64,000 nucleotides of DNA from an uncultured Clostridia bacterium (GTDB taxonomy: Bacteria > Bacillota > Clostridia > Oscillospirales > Oscillospiraceae): the NCBI GenBank assembly GCA_932222125.1, contig CAKNZJ010000194.1, positions 62,001 to 126,000 of the forward strand, read 5' to 3'. The stretch's first letter is position 1. Each line of letters starts with the position of its first letter. Position numbers and translations under genes: made by a program. The notes beneath the pieces were generated by a model. It searched no databases. It was not told the DNA's origin and saw only the letters and a list, made by a program, of their open reading frames with translations. Shown one piece after another: positions 34,596 through 43,263 of this stretch.

Positions 34596-35741
34596 TTATG
34601 CTTCTGGGGGCGCCGAGCGGTCGCCCACCCCATCCCCGCAGGCAGGGTACAGGATGGGTGACCATGTGTAATCCCCCAGCGCGGACAGCTCCTCATCGGT
34701 GTACACCCGGAATCCTTCTGTCTCCGCTCCATCGTTTCCTCGAAGAGATTGCGGAAGCAGATGGCGGTATCCATCTGCAGTGGCCAGAATAAGCCACAAG
34801 CGGCTTGGATCATCCTCCTCAACTACAGGGAATACCTCCACTCCCACCCGCTGGCAAAGGTACTCCATGGCCAACAGCCGCCCTATATCCGAGGTGGGCA
34901 TACCCGACAAGGCAGCCAACGCCGTATTTGCCCCGCCATCATCATAGGGGCCGGCGGCAGCCTTGACCAGCCCGACTAACTCAGCCTCCGTGTAATCCAT
35001 CCCAGCCGGCGGATTTGCATTCAACAGTTCCTCGGCCGCCGCCTCCAGCCGTCTTTCATAATCAGCCGCCTGATCGGAGGTGGTATCCCAGGAGGCAGTA
35101 ATCTCCACCATCCGGCGCTCTCCGCTCTCAGGATAGAGAGTCACATCCCACTCCAACGGGGCGCCCCCAGCGCTGAAACAGCGCGTGGGCTGACCATACC
35201 AGGCCAATAAAATCAGTTGATCCACCAGGTCTTTGTCTCCAGAAAAATAGAAGGTGGAAAAGACAGCGTGCTCCTGTCCCTCTGCCACCATTCGCTCCAA
35301 CTCCACCCTCAAGTCAGGCAGCCCTGAAACCGAACGAATAGCCTCCACCTCTGCGGCAGTGTGCCGATAGGCGATGTTCACATCCACCTCATAATAGGTA
35401 AGGACCCGAGTGTGGCGGTAGGTCAACTCCCTCACCGTATAGGCGGCCAATGGGTCCTGCTCCATTACCTCCTGACAGGCCCGCTCCAAATCAGCTTCCA
35501 CGTCGCCTGCGTCCTGATACAGCCTGATAGACCCCACCGGACTGTGCTCTTTGACATAGTATAAAATGGAGTTGACCAGACCCTGATAACTCTCTGCCCG
35601 AAGGACAGCGTCATCCTCCATCACGGCATAGTCCACATGGGTGACGGTGGAAGAATAGCTTCGCTCCAGCATAGAGGAACAGCCAGACAGCAGCAGTCCA
35701 CCCGCCAGCAGCAGTGTCAGGGCAGGTATATGATCCTTCAA
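34596..35741 (-). CDS. Lipoprotein with possible transglutaminase-like C-terminal domain
   Basis: 381 aa. Signal LTLLLAGGLLLSGCSSM with lipobox LSGC. The middle region has YTVRELTYRHTRVLTYYEVDV; the last 130 residues (TALAALSGMPTSDIGRLLAM, CQRVGVEVFPVVEEDDPSRLW, YRHLLPQSL) recall the order of a transglutaminase-like domain, but no Cys-His-Asp triad is convincing. The best start is a TTG at 35741, eight bases after AGGAGG; a GTG at 35750 overlaps the RBS and is unlikely. Function unknown. The tRNA promoter lies just downstream of its stop. Confidence 0.78.
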   Translation of the reverse strand: MKDHIPALTLLLAGGLLLSGCSSMLERSYSSTVTHVDYAVMEDDAVLRAESYQGLVNSILYYVKEHSPVGSIRLYQDAGDVEADLERACQEVMEQDPLAAYTVRELTYRHTRVLTYYEVDVNIAYRHTAAEVEAIRSVSGLPDLRVELERMVAEGQEHAVFSTFYFSGDKDLVDQLILLAWYGQPTRCFSAGGAPLEWDVTLYPESGERRMVEITASWDTTSDQAADYERRLEAAAEELLNANPPAGMDYTEAELVGLVKAAAGPYDDGGANTALAALSGMPTSDIGRLLAMEYLCQRVGVEVFPVVEEDDPSRLWLILATADGYRHLLPQSLRGNDGAETEGFRVYTDEELSALGDYTWSPILYPACGDGVGDRSAPPEA

Positions 35742-35791
35742 GTCCAACACCTCCTTTTACACACAATGACAAAATGACACAGAAGCCTATA

Positions 35792-36664
35792 TCACAAATC
35801 ATCCTTTTTATATTCCCGAAAGCCCTCCCCCAATACCTCGTGGGCATCGCATACAATGAGGAACGCGGCAGGGTCAATCTCCTTTACAGCGGCCTTGACC
35901 GCTGCAATCTCCCGCCGCTTGAAGGCACACATGAGCACATCCTTCTCTGTACCGGTGTATACCCCCTGGCCGTGGAGAATGGTTGCTCCCCGGTCCAGAT
36001 TGCGGACAATGGACAGGGCAATCTGCTCCTGTTTGTCACTAATGATATAGGCCACCTTGGCGGTGTCCATCCCATAAAGCACCCCGTCCATGACAATGGT
36101 GGAGATATACAGAGCCACCACGCCGTACAGCGCGGTGTACAAGGTCTGAAAGGCCGCCGCCACCAGCAGAATTACCGCCAGGTCAATCCCCATTAGCAGC
36201 TTGCCCATGGGCAGCCATGCCAGCTTTAATTTCAGCAGGCGGGAGATTAAATCGGTGCCTCCGGTGGTAGCTCCCTGCTGAAACACCAGCCCCAGGCCCA
36301 ACCCCAGCAATACCCCTCCAAAAATACACGCCAGCAAGGGGTCCATAGGCTGCCAGTCATACATGGGAGTCAGCAGGTCAATAAATAACGAGGACAGAAA
36401 TGTGGCATACAGAGAACTCATCAGCAGCCGGCCGCTGATGAGCTTCCACCCCAGCAAAAACAAGGGGACATTCAGCACAATCACCAAGATCCCCACCGGG
36501 GCGGCAGGTATATACCGGTTGATGATCTGGGCTATACCGGTAATGCCCCCAAACGCAATGTGGTTTGGGGCATAGCACCACACAAAGCCCAGGGCATATA
36601 CCCCAGAGGCGATGGTAATCACCAGCCCAGGCATCAAAAACTGCCCGACCAAACTGCGGCGCAT
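35792..36664 (-). CDS. YitT family membrane protein (DUF161 plus DUF2179)
   Basis: 290 aa. Five to six membrane spans in the first 190 residues (ITIASGVYALGFVWCYAP, AFGGITGIAQIINRYIP, GATTGGTDLISRLL), followed by a cytoplasmic DUF2179 ferredoxin-like domain (KVAYIISDKQEQIALSIVRN, DRGATILHGQGVYTG). Firmicute genomes have several paralogues of unknown function. AGGAGG lies six bases before the ATG. It follows the topoisomerase subunit by 15 bases, so it may be in that operon. Confidence 0.92.
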   Translation of the reverse strand: MRRSLVGQFLMPGLVITIASGVYALGFVWCYAPNHIAFGGITGIAQIINRYIPAAPVGILVIVLNVPLFLLGWKLISGRLLMSSLYATFLSSLFIDLLTPMYDWQPMDPLLACIFGGVLLGLGLGLVFQQGATTGGTDLISRLLKLKLAWLPMGKLLMGIDLAVILLVAAAFQTLYTALYGVVALYISTIVMDGVLYGMDTAKVAYIISDKQEQIALSIVRNLDRGATILHGQGVYTGTEKDVLMCAFKRREIAAVKAAVKEIDPAAFLIVCDAHEVLGEGFREYKKDDL

Positions 36665-36679
36665 AGCAAACCTCCTATC

Positions 36680-38932
36680 TCAGAGCAGGGTGAGCTGTCC
36701 CTCCCCCCGGTCTTCTTCCCTCAGAAGAGCTCCAGCAATGGGCAGGGAGCGGGCACGATAACGTGTGGCGTTAACAATGGCAGTCTGGGCCAAAGGAACG
36801 ACCTGCTCCACACGATACTTTGGCTTGAGCGTCATCACAGATACCCCCTGGGTCGTCCGCGTGCTCTTCGGATTCAGACCGGCGGTATGGAACACCACGC
36901 ACCGGCCTTCCGTAGAGATGACTGCTAATTCCTTCTCCTCCTCCAGCACCAGAGCGGTCGCCAGCGGGGACTTATCGGAATAGGCGCCTGTAAGCCTCTT
37001 GCGTCGGGTCTGGGTCTGGTAGGCTGACAGCTCCACCCGGGCGGCCTTGCCGTTTTCAAAGAAAAACAGCAGGTGTCCAGAGTAATCCCCCGGGTCACAG
37101 GCCCAGACGAACTTTTCCTCTGGCTCCATGCCCAACTTTGTAGGCAGATAGTCTCCCAGTACGCTGGCCTTGGCATCGTCAAAGTCAGCCAAGCGGGCCT
37201 TATAGCACTGATGTTTGTCGGTAAACACCAGCATCTCACCCCGGCTGCTTGCCTCCCACTGAAGATAATGGCCGTCTCCCTCTTTATATTTCTGCTCTCC
37301 GCTCATGCGCAGGGACTGAGGCGTGATCTTTTTAAAGTAGCCCTCCCGGGAGAGAAATATATGGACAGGGTAACTGGGGATCTCCTCTACCGCAGCCCGT
37401 TCCCTTGTGGCCACCTGCTGATACTCATAGACTATCTCAGTGCGCCGCGGTATGGCATACTTATTTTTTACATGTTCCAGCTCAGAGGTAATAATGTCCT
37501 TGAGGCGGTCTGGAGAGTTGACGGTATCTCGTAAATCCGCAATCTCCTCCTCGAGCAAGGCTACCTCCTCCACCCGCTTGAGGATATACTCCTTGTTGAT
37601 ATTGCGCAGGCGAATATCAGCTACATACTCCGCCTGAAGCTGATCTATGCCAAAGCCAATGATCAGGTTGGGCACCACCTCCGACTCCTCTTCCGTCTCC
37701 CGAATGATGCGAATGGCCTTGTCAATGTCCATCAGAATACGGCGCAGGCCCTTAAGCAGATGGAGCTTTTCCTCCTTCTTTTTACATACAAACCAGGTGC
37801 GCCGGCGCACCCCGTCCATCCGCCAAGCACTCCACTCCCCCAGAATCTCTCCCACCCCCATCACCCGGGGCATCCCAGCTATGAGAACATTGAAGTTGCA
37901 GGAGAAGGTATCCTGAAGTGGAGTGGATTGAAACAGCCTGGCCATCAGTTTATCTGGGTCACTTCCCCGCTTTAAGTCGATGGCCAGCTTCAGCCCATTT
38001 AGGTCGGTTTCGTCCCGCATATCCGAAATCTCACGGATCTTTCCCCCCTTCACCAGTTCAGCTACCTTGTCGATGATGGCCTCTACTGTGGTGGAGTATG
38101 GGATCTCATATATCTCAATGACATGCTCCGATTTGAGATACCGCCATTTGGCCCGCAGTTTTAGTCCTCCCCGGCCAGTCCGATAGATCTCCGCCAGGGC
38201 TGCCCCGTCGTACAGCAGCTGGCCGCCGGTGGAAAAATCGGGGGCCTTGAGCAGGGAAGTCAAATCCACGTCCGGATTTTTCAAATACGCCACCGCCGCG
38301 TCGCACACCTCTCCCAGGTTGAAACCGCACAGATTGGAAGCCATACCTACGGCGATGCCCTGGTTGGCGCATACCAGCACGTTTGGGAAGGTAGTAGGCA
38401 ACAGCGTTGGCTCCATAAGTTTGCCGTCATAGTTCGGGACGAAGTCCACCGCATCTTGATCAATATCCCGGAACAGCTCCTGGCAGATGGCATCCAGGCG
38501 CACCTCAGTATAGCGGGAGGCCGCCCAGGCCATATCTCGGGAGTACACCTTGCCAAAGTTTCCCTTGGAGTCCACCAGCGGGTGGAGCAGGGCCCCGTAA
38601 CCCCGGGAAAGGCGCACCATGGTATCATAGATAGCTGCGTCTCCATGGGGGTTCAGGCGCATGGTCTGCCCTACTACATTGGCACTCTTTGTGCGGTTTC
38701 CACCCATCAAGTGCATCTGGTACATGGTATACAACAGCTTTCGGTGAGATGGTTTAAAGCCATCAATCTCCGGAATGGCCCGGGAGACGATAACCGACAT
38801 GGCATAGGGCATATAGTTGAGTTCCAATGTCTGGGTGATTGGCTGCTCCACCACCTGCGCCTGTAAGCCCATCACATGAGAGGAATCCACTTGTTTTGGC
38901 CCCGATTGCTCCGGGGATCTCTTCTTGGCCAA
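36680..38932 (-). CDS. Divergent type II topoisomerase subunit A (GyrA/ParC-like)
   Basis: 750-aa DNA-breakage subunit. Winged-helix region carries the catalytic Tyr141 in AASRYTEVRLDAI. The quinolone region reads LNPHGDAAIYDTM: Ala99 stands where E. coli GyrA has Ser83, and Asp103 corresponds to Asp87; His of HPHGD is Asn. An extra 20-residue N-terminus precedes the conserved VEQPITQTLELNYMPYAMSV. The C-terminal domain (from about 520) has beta-pinwheel blades, but I see no GyrA box, so decatenase activity is more likely. Start appears to be TTG at 38932 after AAGGA. Encoded just after the partner subunit B. Confidence 0.88.
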   Translation of the reverse strand: MAKKRSPEQSGPKQVDSSHVMGLQAQVVEQPITQTLELNYMPYAMSVIVSRAIPEIDGFKPSHRKLLYTMYQMHLMGGNRTKSANVVGQTMRLNPHGDAAIYDTMVRLSRGYGALLHPLVDSKGNFGKVYSRDMAWAASRYTEVRLDAICQELFRDIDQDAVDFVPNYDGKLMEPTLLPTTFPNVLVCANQGIAVGMASNLCGFNLGEVCDAAVAYLKNPDVDLTSLLKAPDFSTGGQLLYDGAALAEIYRTGRGGLKLRAKWRYLKSEHVIEIYEIPYSTTVEAIIDKVAELVKGGKIREISDMRDETDLNGLKLAIDLKRGSDPDKLMARLFQSTPLQDTFSCNFNVLIAGMPRVMGVGEILGEWSAWRMDGVRRRTWFVCKKKEEKLHLLKGLRRILMDIDKAIRIIRETEEESEVVPNLIIGFGIDQLQAEYVADIRLRNINKEYILKRVEEVALLEEEIADLRDTVNSPDRLKDIITSELEHVKNKYAIPRRTEIVYEYQQVATRERAAVEEIPSYPVHIFLSREGYFKKITPQSLRMSGEQKYKEGDGHYLQWEASSRGEMLVFTDKHQCYKARLADFDDAKASVLGDYLPTKLGMEPEEKFVWACDPGDYSGHLLFFFENGKAARVELSAYQTQTRRKRLTGAYSDKSPLATALVLEEEKELAVISTEGRCVVFHTAGLNPKSTRTTQGVSVMTLKPKYRVEQVVPLAQTAIVNATRYRARSLPIAGALLREEDRGEGQLTLL

Positions 38933-39018
38933 GCTGAATCAGTCCTTATCTCAGTCTATCCAATATCCGGTTAAGCCACAAAAACCAGGGCACATTTGCC
39001 TCCTAATCGGCTATCCCT

Positions 39019-41007
39019 TTACGAGATATCCGCCATATCCAGATATTTATATCCGTTGTCCGCAATGTGGGTTTTCCGGCCCTGGAGGTCATCCCCCAGC
39101 AGAAGGTCAAATACCTGGGCGGTGCGCTCCACATCCTCCGGCATGACCTTAATCAACCGTCGGGTCTCGGGATTCATTGTGGTCAGCCACATCATATCCG
39201 GCTCGTTTTCTCCCAGACCCTTGGAGCGCTGGACATCGAATTTCTTCCCCTCCAGAGAAGCCACGATGTCATTCTTCTCACGGTCAGAATAGGCAAACCA
39301 TGTCTTCTCCTTGCAGGTAATCTCGTACAAGGGGGACTCGGCAATATAGACATAGCCCTTCTGAATCAGGGTGGGGGTGAGCCGGTAGAGCATGGTCAGC
39401 ACCAAGGTGCGGATCTGGAAACCGTCCACGTCGCCATCAGTACAGATCACAATCTTGTTCCAACGCAGGTTCTCGAGATCAAAGGCATTCAGATCCTTCA
39501 CATGCTTATCCTTCACCTCTACCCCACAGCCCATAACCCGAATGAGGTCAGTGATGATTTCACTTTTAAAAATGCGGGCGTAGTCCGCCTTTAAACAGTT
39601 CAGTATCTTGCCTCGGATCGGCATAATACCTTGGAAGTCCGCATCCCGGCCCAGCTTTACGCTGCCTAGGGCGGAGTCTCCCTCTACAATATACAGCTCC
39701 CGCCGCTCCACATCCTTAGTCCGACAATCTACAAACTTCTGCACCCGATTGGAGATGTCCAGTGAGCCGGACAGCTTTTTCTTAATCCCCAGGCGGGTCT
39801 GCTCCGCCCGCTCGCGAGAACGCTTATTAATCAATACCTGAGCTCCAATACGCTCAGCGTCCATGGGGTGTTCGATAAAGTAGACCTCAAGCTGGCTTTT
39901 CAAAAAGTCGGCCATGGCCTCCTGGATAAATTTGTTCGTAATGGACTTCTTAGTCTGGTTCTCATAGCTAGTCTGGGTGGAAAAATTATTTGACACCAAA
40001 ATCAGCGCATCCTGTATGTCCGCCCAGCCCACCTTTGACTCATTTTTTTGATACTTGCCATTCTGCTTTAACCAGCCATCAATAGCGGAGACAAACGCTG
40101 AACGCATGGCCTTTTCCGGAGAACCGCCGTGCTCCAGCCAGGAGGAATTATGATAGTGCTCAATAACCTGTACCGTGTTGGAAAAGCAAAAGGCCACAGA
40201 CAGACGCACCTTATACTCTCCCTTATCCTCCCGGTCCTTACCCCTGCGCTCCGCCTGCCAAAATACCGGAAGTGTGAGCAGGGAGTCCCCAGCCAACTCC
40301 GTCACGTAGTCCATAATGCCGTTTTCATACTTAAAATCCGTGGTGTCAAACCGCCCCCCCACCTGATTGCGGAAGCGGAAGGTGACCCCGGAATTAACCA
40401 CAGCCTGACGCTTCATCACGTCTGTGTAGTAGTCTATAGGAATATCAATGTCGGTGAACACATCCAAATCAGGCTTCCAGTGAAAACGAGAACCTGTCTT
40501 TTTGCGGTCGGCAGGCTCCTTTTTCATCTCGCCCACGATCTGCCCCTTCTCAAAGTGGAGCGTATACTGGAATCCGTCCCGGTAAATCACCGCATCAAAA
40601 TATTCGCTGGCATACTGGGTGGCGCAGGAGCCAAGCCCGTTTAGACCTAGAGAGTACTCGTAATTGTCCCCATCGCCGTCCTTGTACTTTCCTCCAGCAT
40701 ATAATTCACAAAATACCAGCTCCCAGTTATAGCGTCCCTCTGCCTCATTCCAGTCCACCGGACAACCCCGTCCAAAGTCCTCCACCTCGATAGACCTGTC
40801 CTCGTACCGGGTGACCACAATGAGATTGCCGTGGCCCTCCCTGGCCTCGTCAATGGCATTGGAGAGGATCTCAAATACCGCGTGCTGGCAGCCCTCCAAT
40901 CCATCGGAGCCAAAAATGACACCCGGGCGCTTGCGCACCCGATCGGCCCCCTTTAAGGAGGAGATGGATTGGTTGTCGTATTGATGTTTGGATGTGGACT
41001 TCGCCAT
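39019..41007 (-). CDS. Divergent type II topoisomerase subunit B (GyrB/ParE-like)
   Basis: 662-aa ATPase and TOPRIM subunit. GHKL motifs are EILSNAIDEAREG (Asn for Mg), DFGRGCPVDW and LGLNGLGSCATQ. TOPRIM motifs are LYIVEGDSALGSVK (catalytic Glu) and CTDGDVDGFQI, where the usual DADVDGSHI has Gly, Phe and Gln substitutions but the metal Asp residues remain. The C-terminus ends at KYLDMADIS. AGGTG precedes the ATG at 41007. First gene of the topoisomerase operon with a promoter at 41107-41136. A canonical gyrBA pair is expected elsewhere in the genome. Confidence 0.9.
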   Translation of the reverse strand: MAKSTSKHQYDNQSISSLKGADRVRKRPGVIFGSDGLEGCQHAVFEILSNAIDEAREGHGNLIVVTRYEDRSIEVEDFGRGCPVDWNEAEGRYNWELVFCELYAGGKYKDGDGDNYEYSLGLNGLGSCATQYASEYFDAVIYRDGFQYTLHFEKGQIVGEMKKEPADRKKTGSRFHWKPDLDVFTDIDIPIDYYTDVMKRQAVVNSGVTFRFRNQVGGRFDTTDFKYENGIMDYVTELAGDSLLTLPVFWQAERRGKDREDKGEYKVRLSVAFCFSNTVQVIEHYHNSSWLEHGGSPEKAMRSAFVSAIDGWLKQNGKYQKNESKVGWADIQDALILVSNNFSTQTSYENQTKKSITNKFIQEAMADFLKSQLEVYFIEHPMDAERIGAQVLINKRSRERAEQTRLGIKKKLSGSLDISNRVQKFVDCRTKDVERRELYIVEGDSALGSVKLGRDADFQGIMPIRGKILNCLKADYARIFKSEIITDLIRVMGCGVEVKDKHVKDLNAFDLENLRWNKIVICTDGDVDGFQIRTLVLTMLYRLTPTLIQKGYVYIAESPLYEITCKEKTWFAYSDREKNDIVASLEGKKFDVQRSKGLGENEPDMMWLTTMNPETRRLIKVMPEDVERTAQVFDLLLGDDLQGRKTHIADNGYKYLDMADIS

Positions 41008-41347
41008 AGGAGCACCTGCCTAGAAAAATTGCGCCAAGAACCCTCTTCCTTATCACATTCGAGAGCCGGCACCAACAGGCCGGAGTCATCCCTGCCTATT
41101 CGTTTTAGTATACCGCAAAAGCATTCACACAGTCAAGAGCCATAGAGCGCAGACCTCTTTATCTGTTTTACCCAGTCAGGAGAAACCTCCATATTATTTC
41201 AACAGTCCACCCCGTCCCTAGCAGATGGCCGGGGTGCAAACACCATCTTCACAGCCCATTCAAAATATTTCCAAGGCATGTATACGGTCTGGAATATTTG
41301 TCCAAAATGGGCATAGAGTTTGATATAGGGAAAGGAAGGTGATGCCG
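41008..41347. other. 340-base divergent intergenic region
   Basis: Contains the topoisomerase promoter on the minus strand. On the plus side, TTGTCC followed after 17 bases by TGATAT ends about ten bases before the DUF2508 RBS and is a weak promoter candidate. No gene seen. Confidence 0.55.
41107..41136 (-). promoter_or_regulatory. Sigma-A promoter for the topoisomerase pair
   Basis: On the minus strand TTGACT (41131-41136), 18-bp spacer, TATACT (41107-41112). Leader about 100 bases. Confidence 0.8.
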
Positions 41348-41623
41348 ATGGCACAGGCAATTAAGCTTGGACGCCGCCGGACAGTGAGCGCCCAAGAAGA
41401 AGAACGCCGCCAAATCATAGACGCCATGGCTCAGACAAAGAGCCAGCTCAACTGGGCCTATGCTCAGTTTAACACCTATAGCGATCCTGATCTGGTGGAA
41501 GCCTGCGTGTATGAGATCAACGCACTCAAAAGCCGCTACTCCTACTATGTACGCCAGGTCAAGCAACTAAAGGAAGGGACAGGTGCAAACACACGAGCTA
41601 CGGCTCAGGAGGAGGCGGTATGA
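41348..41623 (+). CDS. DUF2508 family protein (YaaL-like)
   Basis: 91 aa, cytoplasmic, two long helices: QEEERRQIIDAMAQTKSQLN then AYAQFNTYSDPDLVEACVYE and LKSRYSYYVRQVKQL. This is the DUF2508/YaaL family, encoded beside bofA in B. subtilis as here. Function unknown. I choose the ATG at 41348 (MAQAIKLGRRR), eight bases after AAGGAAGG; the GTG at 41339 and ATG at 41342 are too close to the RBS. Its stop overlaps the bofA start as ATGA. Confidence 0.87.
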   Translation: MAQAIKLGRRRTVSAQEEERRQIIDAMAQTKSQLNWAYAQFNTYSDPDLVEACVYEINALKSRYSYYVRQVKQLKEGTGANTRATAQEEAV

Positions 41624-41874
41624 GCGGCTGGGGATGGTGGGCAACAGCGGGACTAATTGTTTTAACCCTGGTGCTGGCCCGCCGCCCCCTGTCCACCCTA
41701 GGCCGCCTTATCGCCCGCTCGGGCATCGGGATGGTCTTTTTGTGGCTGTTCCAGGGAGTGGGCAGCTTGATGGGAGTCCATCTTGGTGTCAACCTGGTGA
41801 ACAGCTTCGTATTGGGCGCTCTTGGAATTCCAGGCTTTGCGCTTCTGCTTCTGACACAATGGGCGGTCCATTAA
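41620..41874 (+). CDS. bofA: BofA family pro-sigma-K processing inhibitor
   Basis: 84-aa membrane protein with two hydrophobic segments (about residues 8-20 and 36-82). The end of the family domain is clear: GVHLGVNLVNSFVLGALGIPGFALLLL. In Bacillus BofA holds SpoIVFA/FB inactive until engulfment is complete. Translationally coupled to DUF2508 by a 4-base overlap. Supports endospore formation. Confidence 0.9.
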   Translation: MSGWGWWATAGLIVLTLVLARRPLSTLGRLIARSGIGMVFLWLFQGVGSLMGVHLGVNLVNSFVLGALGIPGFALLLLTQWAVH

Positions 41875-42030
41875 GAAAATATCATTGTGAGGATATAAAA
41901 AACAGAAATTTAAGGTAGAAATCTGCCTAACTCTGTGCTATCATGCTATCAATTAACATTACATACCCCCCTGCACTGTGTGCGGGGCCTGTATGATACC
42001 TTGCGGAAGAGTCCGTTTTGGAGGCGCGCT

Positions 42031-43092
42031 ATGGCCAGACGGGGCAGTAAAATTGGATATCAGGGATACCGGGGACGAGGAGGCGGGAGCCTTGTCCTCA
42101 AAGTGATCGTGGCACTGCTGGCCACTACGCTGGCCGCTGGGGTGATCTTTGTAGTATTTTTGGGTGATTACATGGAATATACCGATAATGGCGTGCGTTT
42201 TCACCCGCCTTGGTCCACTCCGGAGGACAAAAGCAGCCCGCTTCCCTCCCAAGCCCTGGTGGTGGTTCCAAATCCCCTTGTTACCGACTCCCTCAACACC
42301 CCGCAGCCAACTCCAGTCTCTCCGATCGGGGCGGTAGAAGTGACTCCCCAGCAGCTTCGGGATGGTTCTGCCAAAGATGCAGTCGCCCTGGCGGAGGGTA
42401 CCGCCCTGGTGGTGGAAATGAAAGCGGCCACCGGCGCACTGGCTTGGCAGTCTCAAAACGAGCTCGCCCTCACGCTAGGGGTCAATAGCCAGGACAACGC
42501 TGTGGCTCAAGCAGTGCAGGCCCTCGCCCAAGAGGATGAGCTATACCTGATCGCCCGGATACAGGGTTTTCGAGACCGGTCCCTGGCAGAGCACAACCTT
42601 GGCACCCTCATGACCCGGGGGGGGAATATTTGGTATGATGCTCAGGGGGTATGCTGGTCTAACCCTACCAATCAGGAGGCTGCAGACTACCTCACAGCCC
42701 TGTGTTTGGAGCTGGCTGACATGGGCTTTGATGAGATCGTGCTGGAAGGTGGCTGCTATCCCTATCTGGGCGAAGTGGAAGTGCTGGCCAGGGACGGCAA
42801 CCGTCCTGAAGACCTCACCGCACCGGTAGCCGCGTTCTATTCCAATCTGACCCAAACCCTGTCTGGGCTGGATGTAACAATATCCATCCAAACCACCCAA
42901 GAAACCATAGCGGGAAATGACACCCACAGCGGTCTCACTCCTCAACTTTTGGTTCAGTATGCCCATCGGATCTGGCTGCCTCAGGAGGCCGAATACAACC
43001 GCTGTGCCACTCTACTGCGCGATGCTGGAATGGAAAATGCCGCCCAACGGCTAGTCATCCAAAACAGCACCCAGGGAAGCTGGTACCGCTAA
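42031..43092 (+). CDS. Membrane-anchored putative glycoside hydrolase (DUF4015-like)
   Basis: 353 aa. A basic N-terminus (MARRGSKIGYQGYRGRGG) leads to a single membrane span (about residues 21-45, VLKVIVALLATTLAAGVIFVV with G), then a Pro/Thr/Ser-rich linker and a TIM-barrel-like domain from about 120: ALVVEMKAATGALAWQSQ, LYLIARIQGFRDRSLAEHN, WSNPTNQEAADYLTAL, GFDEIVLEGGCYP. The last has Asp and Glu where GH13/DUF4015 proteins have catalytic acids. Start ATG at 42031 with GGAGG six bases upstream; the open frame to 41935 is rejected. Substrate unknown. Confidence 0.78.
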   Translation: MARRGSKIGYQGYRGRGGGSLVLKVIVALLATTLAAGVIFVVFLGDYMEYTDNGVRFHPPWSTPEDKSSPLPSQALVVVPNPLVTDSLNTPQPTPVSPIGAVEVTPQQLRDGSAKDAVALAEGTALVVEMKAATGALAWQSQNELALTLGVNSQDNAVAQAVQALAQEDELYLIARIQGFRDRSLAEHNLGTLMTRGGNIWYDAQGVCWSNPTNQEAADYLTALCLELADMGFDEIVLEGGCYPYLGEVEVLARDGNRPEDLTAPVAAFYSNLTQTLSGLDVTISIQTTQETIAGNDTHSGLTPQLLVQYAHRIWLPQEAEYNRCATLLRDAGMENAAQRLVIQNSTQGSWYR

Positions 43093-43180
43093 ATCCGATC
43101 AACTAAGCACCAGATACTTCACATTGGTGATTCAGGGACAGAAAAGCAGGGGGATATGAATCGTTTCCAAACAGTATAAA

Positions 43181-43219
43181 ACAAAAGTCCAGGGCAAATG
43201 CCCTGGACTTTTGTTTTTC
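43181..43219. terminator. Bidirectional intrinsic terminator
   Basis: Perfect 14-bp stem (43181-43194 with 43201-43214), 6-nt loop, T tail on the plus strand and TTTTGTTTTAT on the minus strand. Serves the convergent genes ending at 43092 and 43264. Confidence 0.92.
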
Positions 43220-43263
43220 ACACAGAAAGCTGTACCCATGATCCTCAAAGTCAAACTCAGCTA

